Assembly (NCBI RefSeq): GCF_900176515.1
Contig: NZ_FWXV01000008.1
Span: 434,001 to 498,000, forward strand
Length of the DNA stretch: 64,000 nucleotides
Reading direction: 5' to 3'
Source: Kibdelosporangium aridum
GTDB lineage: Bacteria > Actinomycetota > Actinomycetes > Mycobacteriales > Pseudonocardiaceae
Part shown: in pieces, positions 53,701-61,383 of the stretch
Position numbering within the stretch: the first letter of the stretch is position 1
How the letters are laid out: each line of letters opens with the position of its first letter
Translations under genes and position numbers: made by a program
Notes under the pieces: generated by a model
Databases searched by the model: none
The model's input: only the letters and a program-made list of their open reading frames with translations
Told to the model about the DNA's origin: nothing

Positions 53701-53990
53701 TCGCTTTCCAGGTTGATCCGGTAGCCGTGCGACATGGTCGTGATGAGGTCCTTGGCCTGCAGCGTCTGCCGCAGCCGCCGGACATAGGCCTGCGCCGTGG
53801 ACACCGCGTTGTCCGGCGTGTCCTCGTCCCAGAGCCAGTCGATCAGTTCGCTGACCCGGACGACCTGGTTGGCCCGCAGCAGCAGGCCCGCAAGGACCAC
53901 CTGCTGGGTACCGGCTGGGACCGCGATCCGCCGGCCCGCCACCTTCACGTCAAGGGTCCCCAAGAGGCGGAAGTCAGTGTCTCCCACCAT
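50703..53990 (-). CDS. AfsR-like SARP regulator with NB-ARC and TPR repeats
   Basis: A 1095-residue pathway-type activator. The OmpR-like DNA-binding domain is at 1-95 (FRLLGTLDVKVAG, LIDWLWDEDTPDN, AYVRRLRQTL), the activation domain at 100-245, NB-ARC from 280 with Walker A GQPGVGKS at 311-318 and VLVVLDNAASAGQVRNLL, and TPR-like helices in the last 450 residues. The ATG at 53990 lies behind CGGGGTG. It shares a 137-bp gap with the divergent DUF885 gene, which contains an 11-bp-period direct repeat. It is the likely activator of the peptide-SagB-exporter operon and of the DUF885 gene. Confidence 0.9.
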   Translation of the reverse strand: MVGDTDFRLLGTLDVKVAGRRIAVPAGTQQVVLAGLLLRANQVVRVSELIDWLWDEDTPDNAVSTAQAYVRRLRQTLQAKDLITTMSHGYRINLESDELDLVRFRGLVKQADETSDPAARTDLITQALALWRGPALADIPACSFREREVTRLTEEHLRAIEIRVDCDLAIGRHAELLPELQNLTTLHPFRERLHGQLMLALYRSGRQVEALSTFQHVRTRLADEVGMDPSEQLRLLHQRILTNDPALALPSKPSHAPAPPETETAQAERQVPRQLPAGLQNFVGRDETYEQIVSLFSRDGDTGVPVVAISGQPGVGKSALAVQVAHQLRAQFPDGQLFVDLLGNALERELTAEQVLARFLQALGLPPDQLPDDLHGLVAAYRTALADRKVLVVLDNAASAGQVRNLLPTTSGSAALVTSRRSLRGLAALGGARLVNLDVLSPEQSVALLNTIVGHDHPYDPAVLGEIAELCGHLPLALRIAGANLLLRDDDSAQAYVTDLRHGNRLTALEIEDDPGATVRAVFDLSYLALKPEVARLFRQLGLVPGPDFTRQAVAVLAQLPEQRAGKLLADLVAAGLLQQVASDRFRFHDLLRLYSEERCQIEENPDEAEAVRARLFAYYVRWLDAVADVLWETWRRLPRTEVELAVPSPTFDGTAPASAWMDQEGPNVIAAILDAAKRGPVHAAWHLVESLRAYLVTRGRYRAEGVVAAKAALTAARVAGDAHAEAAMHYVHASISFRFQDRVTAMEHTLAELAAYDRCESDEGRARALIALGILHFVDGRLRPAVDEIERGVRLAEEHGSDKVRLFGLINLCVVEERRGHLDQAEWAAREALRLAPASGTLVTVASSRTVLGDVLVRRGRFSEAIDQFSAALATYRETGTRNNVTKTLRGLSDANRLAGDHKAALANALEAMAVADESGIEQDQVDSLVTVAAAQQGIGHADEAATCARNALEMARSLAYHRGEICALLELAAQCRQRGDLATAREHASQAVELSRRAELLDLEGRTETLLAWLAFEAHDLLVAREHAQQALAVHTDADSPFGQAQALHVLGLALAASGDHEQARSSWQQALDRLSGLSIPDTDELRRLLASD

Positions 53991-54047
53991 TTTCACCCCG
54001 TCGGGTCGGGTCGTACGACGTGTTCTCGATCCTAGTCTCGTTAGCCG

Positions 54048-54069
54048 AGAGTACGCGCCTAGTACGCGG
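54048..54069. promoter_or_regulatory. SARP-type direct repeat between regulator and DUF885 gene
   Basis: AGAGTAC (54048-54054), GCGC, CTAGTAC (54059-54065), GCGG: the GTAC-GCGG pattern with 11-bp period seen in two more places. Toward the regulator gene a TAGGAT -10-like hexamer is found on the minus strand at 54029-54034. It may serve autoregulation and the DUF885 gene. Confidence 0.5.
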
Positions 54070-54127
54070 CGTGATGTGGGCTTCAGCTGTGGCCCGGGCA
54101 GGTCGGGCCCGGTGCTGAGGGGACTTG

Positions 54128-55786
54128 ATGACGACCGCCGACATGCTGGCCGATGAACTCGTCGAGATCTTCGCCGACGAGGACCCGCTGCTCGCGTCGA
54201 TGTACGGCATCAGGGAAGCTGACGGCGACATGGGGGACCTGTCCGAGGATGCCAGGAGTGCGGTGCGCGCGCGGGCGTTCGACGTCATGACCAGGGCGCG
54301 GGCGCTGGACGCCGCCACGCTGCCAGCCGTCGACCGGATCACCAAGGCCACGGTCGAGGAACAGGCCCTTGCGGTGTGCCACCGGATCGACTCTCGGGCC
54401 GTGGAGTACACGGTCACCGACTTCTTCAACGCCCCGGTCGCCAGGGCGCTGTACTTCGTACCGCGGGTCACGGTCAACAATGCGGCTCAGGCCGAGGTCT
54501 ACGTGGCCCGGCTGGCGCAGTTCCGCCACTACCTGTCCACCGCGGCGCGGCGTCACGTGGACGGCACCGGCGCGGGTAGGCCGCCGGTCGCGAGGCTGGT
54601 TGACTCGGCCGTGGCGCAGGTCGACCGTGCGCTGGCCGCCGGAACCGACGATCCGCTGCTGAAACCGCTGCGGCAGCACGGCATGGAGAAGTACGCCGAA
54701 CAGGGCCGTGAACTGCTCGAATCGGAGATCCGGCCGGCGTTGGCGGCATACCGCGCGGTTCTTGGCGAGATCGCGCCGCAGGCCCGGCCCGACTCGAAGC
54801 CCGGCCTGTGTTGGATCACCGGCGGCGAGTCGATCTACGCCGGCCTGATCCGCGTGCACACCGAGGCCGACAGGTCCCCGGAGGAACTCCACCGGACCGG
54901 CAAGGACCTGGTCGCGAAGATCCACGCCGAGATCGCGCGGAGTGGCCAGCAGGTGTTCGGCACGTCCGACGTCGGGGCGGTCTTCCACCGGCTGCGGTTC
55001 GACGAGAAGCTGCGCTGGCGAGACGGGGAGGAGATCCTCGACGTTGGCCGGATCGCGGTGGCCAAGGCCGAGGTCCTGGCGCCGGGCTGGTTCACGGTCG
55101 TCCCCGACCAGCGGTGCGCGGTCGAAGCCGTTCCACCCGAACAGGACGCGGCGATCCCGTCGGGGATGTACCTGACGGGATCGCCCGACGGGAAACGGCC
55201 CGGCACGTACTTCACGAACATCACCAGGCCCACCGAGCGGTTCCGCTACTTCGCCGAGGTACTGGCGTTCCACGAAGGCGTGCCCGGCCACCACTTCCAG
55301 CTGACGCGGGGGCAGGGGCTCAGCCACCTGCCGGTGCTTCGGAGGCTGCCGCTGAGCAAGGCGTTCGTCGAAGGCTGGGCGTTGTACGCCGAGCGGTTGG
55401 CCGACGAGATGGGCCTCTATTCGGACGAGTTGTCCCGGATGGGCATGCTCGCGTCGGACGTGTTGCGTGCCGTCCGTCTCGTCGTCGACACCGGACTGCA
55501 CGCCAGGGGCTGGAGCCGGGCCGAGGCCGTCGAGTACGTGCGGGCCAACACCGCACTGCCGGACATCGAGGTCGAAGCCGAGGTCAACAGGTTCATCGGC
55601 TATCCAAGTCAGGCCCTGGCGTACATGGTCGGCCGGCTGGAGATCAACCGGATCAGGGCAGCGGCCGAACGCAAGCTGGGCGACCGGTTCGACATCCGGG
55701 CCTTCCATGACACGGTGCTGCGGGAGGGATCCCTGCCGCTCGCCGTACTGGCCGACGTGGTGACGGACTGGATGGAGAGCGTCTGA
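54128..55786 (+). CDS. DUF885 family metallopeptidase-like protein
   Basis: A 552-residue member of the DUF885 family. It has the zinc-site motif HEGVPGHHF starting at His382 with Glu383 and, downstream, FVEGWALYAERL with Glu415 as the third ligand candidate, like gluzincin peptidases in which HExxH is stretched to HExxxGHH. There is no signal peptide, so it is cytoplasmic. ATG 54128 follows GAGGGG at 5 bp; TTG 54125 is an alternative. It is divergent from the SARP regulator across the repeat site. In the context of a peptide locus it could cleave the leader or degrade the product; this is inference. Confidence 0.87.
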   Translation: MTTADMLADELVEIFADEDPLLASMYGIREADGDMGDLSEDARSAVRARAFDVMTRARALDAATLPAVDRITKATVEEQALAVCHRIDSRAVEYTVTDFFNAPVARALYFVPRVTVNNAAQAEVYVARLAQFRHYLSTAARRHVDGTGAGRPPVARLVDSAVAQVDRALAAGTDDPLLKPLRQHGMEKYAEQGRELLESEIRPALAAYRAVLGEIAPQARPDSKPGLCWITGGESIYAGLIRVHTEADRSPEELHRTGKDLVAKIHAEIARSGQQVFGTSDVGAVFHRLRFDEKLRWRDGEEILDVGRIAVAKAEVLAPGWFTVVPDQRCAVEAVPPEQDAAIPSGMYLTGSPDGKRPGTYFTNITRPTERFRYFAEVLAFHEGVPGHHFQLTRGQGLSHLPVLRRLPLSKAFVEGWALYAERLADEMGLYSDELSRMGMLASDVLRAVRLVVDTGLHARGWSRAEAVEYVRANTALPDIEVEAEVNRFIGYPSQALAYMVGRLEINRIRAAAERKLGDRFDIRAFHDTVLREGSLPLAVLADVVTDWMESV

Positions 55787-55792
55787 GGCCAC

Positions 55793-55825
55793 CGAGTACG
55801 CGATTGGTACGCGGTTGGTACACGG
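55793..55825 (+). promoter_or_regulatory. Triple SARP-type direct repeat behind DUF885
   Basis: Three heptamers in strict 11-bp period: CGAGTAC (55793-55799), TTGGTAC (55804-55810), TTGGTAC (55815-55821), each followed by 4 bp (GCGA, GCGG, ACGG). It is the best of the three sites and lies 6 bp behind the DUF885 stop, oriented toward 55.9-56.2 kb. No clear intact gene follows directly. Confidence 0.6.
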
Positions 55826-55864
55826 CGTCCGACACGATGACGTCACGCGCCTCGCTGGGGAGGG

Positions 55865-55899
55865 GCTCGGTGGGGTCGCTGGGGGTGGCCCCACCGAGC
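55865..55899. terminator. Hairpin behind DUF885
   Basis: GCTCGGTGGGG, 13-base loop, CCCCACCGAGC: a perfect 11-bp stem. It would end the DUF885 transcript or attenuate a transcript started at the triple repeat 40 bp upstream. No T-run. Confidence 0.65.
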
Positions 55900-56165
55900 G
55901 CCCGGTCCTTCCTGTTTGCTGATCTTCCAGGATCGGCTCAGGAATGAGACATTTCGATGCCGGACTTCGACCCGGCCGCGATCCAGGTGCTCGCCTTCGC
56001 ATCTTCCGCACCACCGTCGACTGGCGGTCGGCCACGCCTACCTCAAGGTCATGCCCAGCCTGCAAGGCATCGGGCGCCACCTTCGCGACGAAGTACGCAC
56101 AGCCGAAGCCACCCCGTGTAGTTGAATGACGGGGCTGCGACTCGCGTGAGTGAAGGGGGACATGA
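55900..56165 (+). other. Degenerate coding sequence behind the triple repeat
   Basis: Coding-like stretches with high third-position GC occur in three successive frames: from ATG 55957 (MPDFDPAAIQVLAF), then RIFRTTVDWRSA, then LAVGHAYLKVMPSLQG with IGRHLRDEVRTAEA up to a stop near 56125. This looks like a small gene broken by frameshifts, but I cannot name it. It would explain why a SARP-type site points here. Confidence 0.4.
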
Positions 56166-56633
56166 GTGAGCAAGGTGCATCGGATCCTGTTGGGCGCCGC
56201 GCGGATCGGGCAGGCGCAGATGCTGTTCGGCAATCTCTACGAGGCAGTCGTGAAAGTCCCGCACGTGTTCGCTCACCACCGCGAACTTGCCAAACCGGGT
56301 GCCGTGTTGCGTCCCGGCAGTCCAACGCTGTACTTCGTGCCTGCCGGACCGGTCACGATCGCGGCCTCGGTCGCGGCGCTCGCGTCTGGGTGGCGTGACA
56401 CGAGTCGGCGTCCTTGGCTGGCCGCATCCGCCGCGACGACTGTCGCGGTCGCTTTGGTGACCGCGTATGTCGTGCCGGCGATCAACCAGCCTCTGTTCTT
56501 GGCCGCGGAACCGCCCGCGCCGCAGAAACGGGATGTTCTGCTTCGCCGCTGGTACCGGCTCAACGCGATTCGCATCGCTGCCGGAGCGGTTGCCTGGTAC
56601 ACAGCTGGCCGGGCTCAACGCGTCCAGGGGTAG
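56166..56633 (+). CDS. DUF1772-like small membrane protein
   Basis: A 155-residue protein with three to four helices (residues about 5-22, 60-80, 88-108, 130-148). HRILLGAARIGQAQMLFGNLYEA, VLRPGSPTLYFVPAGPV and VVPAINQPLF are features of the DUF1772 (anthrone oxygenase-like) membrane family. GTG 56166 lies 8 bp behind GGGGG; ATG 56162 is in another frame. It is the first intact gene behind the triple SARP-like repeat, so it might belong to that regulon. Confidence 0.65.
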   Translation: MSKVHRILLGAARIGQAQMLFGNLYEAVVKVPHVFAHHRELAKPGAVLRPGSPTLYFVPAGPVTIAASVAALASGWRDTSRRPWLAASAATTVAVALVTAYVVPAINQPLFLAAEPPAPQKRDVLLRRWYRLNAIRIAAGAVAWYTAGRAQRVQG

Positions 56634-56787
56634 ATCGCCACCTGTCCCTGCGGGTGGCGATACCAACCGGATGTTCGCCAACGCACGATCGCACTGCGGC
56701 AACGCTCGGCTGGCCAGCTCGCACAGATCTGGCGAGCCCCACGCGACTGACTCCCGGCGAGTCGCTGCTGCCCCGACTTGGCGTGGA

Positions 56788-57396
56788 TCACGTCGTCCTT
56801 CGCTGTGCTGCGTGCGCTAGCTCCACGGCGCGGTCGGTGGCGAGTCGCAGGTCCACGCGTCCCGACCGGTCGGATCGGAAAGCCTCAGCACGGTAGGAGA
56901 TCCGCAGCACACGGGAACGTTCGGCCGATATCGTCAAGGCGAGCCACAGCGGATGGGTGAATGGGACATCCACGTGTTTGCTTCCCGACGTCCACACCAC
57001 CAGCCGCGACTTCGACACCGCGACCGCACCGACGATCGAGACCTCTCGCCGCCGTATCTCGACTCCGCCGGCCCGGTAGCGGCGGTACGTGATCGAGCCG
57101 GTCAGCTCTTCCGCCAGCGCGACAAGGTTTTCGGCCGCCAAACTGGTCCGTAACGCGTCTGGTAGTCGTGCCCAGCTGGGACCGCCTGTTCCCGCCATGC
57201 CGTGCGGCTCAGGCAGGTCGTGGAACAGTGCGGACAAGTCGCCGCGTGTTCGTGCCTCGGTCGCGGCCCGCACACGCTGTTCGAACTCGGGCAACGAAAG
57301 TCGCCCGGCGACAAGGTGGCTGACCAGTGCCTGGGTGACCGCGTCGCGCTCGGCGTGTCCCACACGCAGGCTGGACGGGTCGTTTGTTTCGCCCAC
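56788..57396 (-). CDS. DUF1707 (SHOCT-like) domain protein
   Basis: A 202-residue protein. The N-terminal DUF1707 domain is clear: LRVGHAERDAVTQALVSHL, GRLSLPEFEQRVRAATEART and GDLSALFHDLP. The remaining 120 residues are not membrane-spanning and look like a small beta-rich domain (ITYRRYRAGGVEIRRREVS). DUF1707 is common in actinomycetes and its function is unknown. The GTG at 57396 starts just before the domain; no ribosome site is seen. Nothing is evident in the 154 bp to its left. Confidence 0.75.
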   Translation of the reverse strand: MGETNDPSSLRVGHAERDAVTQALVSHLVAGRLSLPEFEQRVRAATEARTRGDLSALFHDLPEPHGMAGTGGPSWARLPDALRTSLAAENLVALAEELTGSITYRRYRAGGVEIRRREVSIVGAVAVSKSRLVVWTSGSKHVDVPFTHPLWLALTISAERSRVLRISYRAEAFRSDRSGRVDLRLATDRAVELAHAAQRRTT

Positions 57397-57546
57397 CGCT
57401 CGACAGTACGAGATCTGGGACGTGTGATCGACCCGCCCATGTCTCCTCCAACCAACAACGCGCGTCGACCGAGCGGCGAACACTTACTTCCGCCGAGATA
57501 CCGATGAGGTCAGGACTTCCCGCGGGCGGCTTCAACGTCAACTGTG

Positions 57547-57848
57547 GACGCTGTCCCAGAGCGCGTAGAAGGCGGACCGGGTTATGGGAGTGATGCCTGG
57601 CTGGTCGATTTCGAGGGCCTGGTCGGTCAGCATGCCGGTGTCTCTTCCAGATGCTGCCACCAGTAGCGGCGGGAAGGACCGGACGAGGGCACCTCGATCT
57701 GTTTGATGGCAACGACGTCACCGTCCAGGATGACGGCCTCCCACAGCCAGCGGTGATCTTCACGCAGCCCCGACAGTTGCCTGGCCCAGAACGCTGTGGC
57801 AACACGGGGGCAAGCGAACAAGTCGCTAGCTTCGTCGAGTAGCGTCAC
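57547..57848 (-). pseudogene. Hypothetical protein, probably frameshifted
   Basis: From GTG 57848, inside the end of the MFS gene, a frame runs to a TGA at 57627 (ATAFWARQLSGLREDHRWLW, VAIKQIEVPSSGPSRRYWW, HLEETPAC). The same coding style continues without gap in the next frame from ATG 57634 (LTDQALEIDQPGITPITRSA to FYALWDSVHS). The two look like one protein of about 100 residues with a single frameshift near 57630; translational coupling through the ATGC overlap is the alternative. No family recognised. Confidence 0.5.
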
Positions 57849-59067
57849 CGGCTGGACTGGCTGCGTTCGGTGAAGTTTCCGCGTCCTGGTTCGTCCTCCC
57901 ATCGGCGACGGTGAGGATTGTGGCGATCAGGGCCAGGACGGCCGCGGGAAGGCCGAGCAGGGTCACCGACATCCATCCTTGTGCAACGCCACCGAGTCCA
58001 CTGCCCAGGGCGATGCCGAGGAAGACCGCGGAGGAGTTGAGTCCGAAGAGGACTGGTGCCGAGGTGGGAGCGATGCTGACCAACCGGTATTGCTGGATTA
58101 CTGATGGGGCTCCGTCTGTGATACCCCAGATTCCGGCCCATAGGAGGACAAGAGCCAGGCTATCGATCGCGAGAGGGCTGATGGCGAGTAGCGCCGTCGC
58201 GGCAGCGAGTGCCACAATCGCGACGCGAACCGTGGGAAGATTGTCTACGAGGTAGCCTGCGATCGCATTGCCTAGGACCGCGCCGAGACCCCACACCAAG
58301 AGAACCAGAGTCAGCGCTTGGGGAAATGTCCCGTTGAGAGCGTCCGCCGTTATCGCTCCGATGTACGTGTAGACCGTGTAGTGTCCGCCCATCACCAGCA
58401 GAGTCGCAAGCAAGGTGACGATCACCTTGGGCTGGCGGAGCGGCGCCAAGCGCGCGGAGAGGCTTGTCGCCGGCAGGTCAATCTTGGGCAAGCCCATCGA
58501 GGTGCCGATTGCCGCGATGACGCCAAGAGCAGCGACCGCCCAGAGCGTCAGGCGCCAGTCGACACTGCCGATCAGGTTGCCCAGTGGCATACCCAGTGCT
58601 GTGGAGACAGTGAGTCCGCCGATGACAAACGCCATCGAACGCCCTCGCCGTGCCTCCGGCGAGATCGCGACCGCGGCACTTGAAGCGGTCGCCGTGATGG
58701 TAGCGGCCCCCGCTGCCGTGAGAATGCGGGCCACCAACGCAATGACATAGTCGGGGCTGAGCGCCGTAACCGCGTTGCCGACTGCGAACACGACGAGCGC
58801 CAGCTGTAGTGCCGTGCGACGGTCGAGCGAACTCAGCAGCCAACCAAGAATCGGCGCGGTAATGGCGAACGTCAGGGCGAATGCCGTCACCAATTGGCCA
58901 GCGGCTGCAATGCTGACCTCGAGATCAGCAGCGATGGCGGGTAGCAGGCCGGCAATGACGAACGCGTCAGTACCGACCGCGAATGTGGCCAGGGCAAGCA
59001 CAAGGAGGGGCTTCATGAGCTGGCCGGTTCCCTTCGTCCCGGCGGCACTGGCCTCGGTGGCGTTCAA
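57826..59067 (-). CDS. MFS transporter, DHA1 (drug:H+ antiporter) type
   Basis: A 413-residue 12-TM exporter. FAVGTDAFVIAGLLPAIAADL and GWLLSSLDRRTALQLAL with RILTAAGAATITATASSAAV and EARRGRSMAFVIGGLTVSTALG correspond to the DHA1 motifs A, B and C of chloramphenicol/arabinose-type efflux pumps. The TTG at 59067 follows GAGG at 6 bp; ATG 59016 is an alternative. It is divergent from a MarR regulator, a common pairing for inducible drug efflux. Confidence 0.88.
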   Translation of the reverse strand: MNATEASAAGTKGTGQLMKPLLVLALATFAVGTDAFVIAGLLPAIAADLEVSIAAAGQLVTAFALTFAITAPILGWLLSSLDRRTALQLALVVFAVGNAVTALSPDYVIALVARILTAAGAATITATASSAAVAISPEARRGRSMAFVIGGLTVSTALGMPLGNLIGSVDWRLTLWAVAALGVIAAIGTSMGLPKIDLPATSLSARLAPLRQPKVIVTLLATLLVMGGHYTVYTYIGAITADALNGTFPQALTLVLLVWGLGAVLGNAIAGYLVDNLPTVRVAIVALAAATALLAISPLAIDSLALVLLWAGIWGITDGAPSVIQQYRLVSIAPTSAPVLFGLNSSAVFLGIALGSGLGGVAQGWMSVTLLGLPAAVLALIATILTVADGRTNQDAETSPNAASPAGDATRRS

Positions 59068-59211
59068 TCTTGACCTCGTTCCTGTTCGGTGAACAACCTG
59101 AGAAAGTTGCCCTCGGCGAACGTCCGGCCGACTGGCGAACCGCAGAACCGGCTGGTCGCTCCGACGTCGTTGCCAAGTCGTTCGGATACACGACGTTGTC
59201 TTACGCGCTAC

Positions 59212-59255
59212 ATGTCAGTGTTCTGACATGTAGAAGTATGTCAGAATATTGACAT
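59212..59255. promoter_or_regulatory. Two MarR operators, ATGTCA-N6-TGACAT
   Basis: ATGTCA-N6-TGACAT occurs at 59212-59229 and again at 59238-59255, with centres 26 bp apart. The first is extended to a perfect 11-bp inverted repeat (59208-59233). The second runs into the marR start codon (ATG 59254), so binding would block marR transcription or translation start. They lie in the gap to the divergent MFS gene. Confidence 0.75.
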
Positions 59256-59736
59256 GGGTCAAGAAGAGACCGTCGGAGAGCTAGAGCAGTCAGTGGGCTA
59301 CGTGCTTAAGCAAGTGCAAGCATCGCTGCATACCGCGATGGATGGGGTATTGCGTCCACTGGATTTGACAGTGGCGCAGTACGCGTGTCTCGAGCTGCTC
59401 GGTCAGCGCCCTGGGCTGTCCAACTCTGAACTTGCCCGCCGCGCTTTTGTCACGCGCCAGTCGATGAATCTCGTGGTGCGCCGCTTACAGGAGCGGGGCC
59501 TGCTCACCAGGCCTGAGAGCGCCTTACATGGGCGGAGCCTGCCGACCGAGCTCACTCCAGCCGGAGAGGAGAAGGTGCGCGCAGCCAGTGTCGCTGTACG
59601 TGCCGTCGAACGGGAATTGTTCTCGCCCTTGTCTGAGGAGCAGCAGCGCCGGTTGCGTGACGACCTCGCCGCCTGCGTTGCCCTCGCGACGTCCGCAGCC
59701 AATGCCCAGCGCCAGCCCGAAGATGAGATACTTTAG
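59254..59736 (+). CDS. MarR-family regulator
   Basis: A 160-residue winged-helix repressor: LTVAQYACLELLGQRPGLSN, ELARRAFVTRQSMNLVVRRL and the wing LTRPESALHGRSLPTEL are the family core, with dimer helices at both ends. ATG 59254 is embedded in the second operator and has no ribosome site, so a leaderless transcript is possible. It probably represses itself and the divergent DHA1 exporter. An IS relic directly abuts its 3' end. Confidence 0.9.
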   Translation: MGQEETVGELEQSVGYVLKQVQASLHTAMDGVLRPLDLTVAQYACLELLGQRPGLSNSELARRAFVTRQSMNLVVRRLQERGLLTRPESALHGRSLPTELTPAGEEKVRAASVAVRAVERELFSPLSEEQQRRLRDDLAACVALATSAANAQRQPEDEIL

Positions 59737-59739
59737 CGC

Positions 59740-60338
59740 GTCGATCAGGCGGCAAACGGCGCACCGGGTGGTCGACTCGCTCGGCCCGCTGCTGGCCCTG
59801 GTCCGCCGACGGCGCGTCGCACCAAGTCGCGATCGTCGACGGCACCTTGGTGCCCACACGCGATCACCGGGTCGCCGAGCGGTCGAAGAACTACTGGTAT
59901 TCGACCAATCTGCAAGTCGCGATCGACGCCGATACCCGTCTGGTGATCGCGACCGGCGATCCGCAACCGGGTAACCGCAACGACTGCACGGTCTATCGCG
60001 ACTCCGGCATCGCCGATGTGTTGGCGGGTCGTCCGGTGATGGCCGATGGCGGCTACCGGGGCAATCCCGGCGTGATCATGCCGTATCGCAAGCGCACCAA
60101 GGACACGGCTTTGCCGGACTGGCAGGAAGATCTCAACAAGGTCCACCGCAAGGTGCGCGCCAGGGTCGAACACGCCCTGGCACGCATGAAGACCTACAAG
60201 ATCCCGCGCCACTACCGCCGTGCCGGCCACACCCTGGCCACCACAGCATCCGGCATCGCTTTCCTGCACAACCTCGCCATCACCGGCTGATCACCCCGCC
60301 CGGCAACCACCACACGATCAGTTACGAGACAGCCCTTA
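59740..60338 (+). mobile_element. IS5-like element relic, transposase truncated and frameshifted
   Basis: The last about 170 codons of a DDE transposase are visible: VDGTLVPTRDH with the first Asp, ADTRLVIATGDPQPGNRND, the second Asp in VMADGGYRG, and the region with RVEHALARMKTYKIPRHY holding the Glu. The upstream piece (RVVDSLGPLLAL) is in a different frame, with the shift near 59800-59830, and everything before is missing. GTTACGAGACAGCCCTTA (60321-60338) looks like the right terminal repeat; no left copy was found. It begins within a few bases of the marR stop. Confidence 0.78.
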
Positions 60339-60352
60339 GTTCAGCTGACCGC

Positions 60353-60694
60353 TCATGGGACGACAGTAAAGTAGGCTCCTCTTCCGAGTTTGCCGTCGCA
60401 TTTCATATGCGCGAAATAGGTGCCGGGTTTGTCGACGATATCAGCCTCGGCCTTCCACAAGTTCTTATAGTCGGCAATCCTCGCCTCTCCGCCGACAAAG
60501 CCTTCAGAAGTAACGATCTTGACCTTTTCGTCCACGCAATCTCCATAGAGGACCGCGCCCATCGTCCCAGCCTTGACCTTCCATGGTGGGGTAATCCTCG
60601 GCTGTTCGTTGGTGGCTCCGACAGGCGTGGCGAGCACAACCACCCCTGCTGTCGCAAGCACAAGGGCACCGATTCTCCTGCCCAAAGTAGACAC
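60353..60694 (-). CDS. Small secreted protein
   Basis: A 113-residue exported protein: basic start STLGRRIGAL, hydrophobic core VLATAGVVVLAT and cleavage after VGA at about 27. The mature 86 residues have two Cys (GDCVDE, MKCDGK) and a beta-rich look (AVLYGDC, KVKIVTSEGF, GTYFAHMKC), possibly an Ig-like fold. No family recognised. GTG 60694 is the start suggested by the signal peptide; AAAGGA is close to it. Confidence 0.6.
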   Translation of the reverse strand: MSTLGRRIGALVLATAGVVVLATPVGATNEQPRITPPWKVKAGTMGAVLYGDCVDEKVKIVTSEGFVGGEARIADYKNLWKAEADIVDKPGTYFAHMKCDGKLGRGAYFTVVP

Positions 60695-61383
60695 ATCCTT
60701 TCGCTATGGAAATATAGTTCGTGAATGCGCAACGATACCGGTCGACGTGATACAGCGTCAACGGTCGAAGAATTGTGATCGCCCGTTCGCATACTGTGCA
60801 TGAATTGCGCCGGACAACTCCGCCAACTGCCCCAAGTCGCTTAAGTGGCGTTGGTCCGCACGTCGAGCGCCAGCCGTCGCGCATGTCACCCGCACCACAC
60901 CGATCTGACGGCCCGAACCGGCCAGCGCGGATGGCCACAACGAGGGATGTCCGGCACACCTTCCAGGCCTGGTGCGGATCTCCGAGAAAAGCGTCAGGAA
61001 TTCAGTCGACAAGCCTATTACAGCCACGTGCCCACCGGGTAAAAAACTCGTCGGCACCGGTGCCGAGATCGCCGGCGGCGGACCAGACCGCGTCCTGATC
61101 CCGCCAGAAACGATCAACGCGCGTCAGTGATGTCAGTGGGCAGTGCGGAGAGCTCAGCCAGGATGTCACCAGAGGAGACCAAGCCGTGCCCGCAGCGCCT
61201 GTTCGGAACCACCACCCGCCATTCTGACCCGCTATGACCACACCACCATCGGCACAGAGAGGGCATCCGGTACCGGTGTGAGCCATCGCGGGCAGGACGT
61301 ATGGGTGGCCACGTCTGAGGCGGTGAGGATCTGCTCGTCGAGGGAAGCTCAGGAAGCTTGATGGTCGCCGACATGTTTGCGGC
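60695..61383. other. Gap with no supported gene
   Basis: About 690 bp. On the minus strand two adjoining frames between 61370 and 61005 contain coding-like pieces (LVSSGDILAELSALPTDI, then DRFWRDQDAVWSAAGDLG and ADEFFTRWARGCNRLVD) that would join after one frameshift near 61120 into a protein of about 90 residues. I cannot name it. The rest (60695-61000) shows nothing clear. Confidence 0.35.

Noticed and set aside
54083..56233. A very long open frame on the minus strand opposite the DUF885 gene
   Set aside because: It mirrors the codon structure of the plus-strand gene, whose zinc motif and family features are clear; its translation is low-complexity and shows no family. A common artefact in high-GC DNA.
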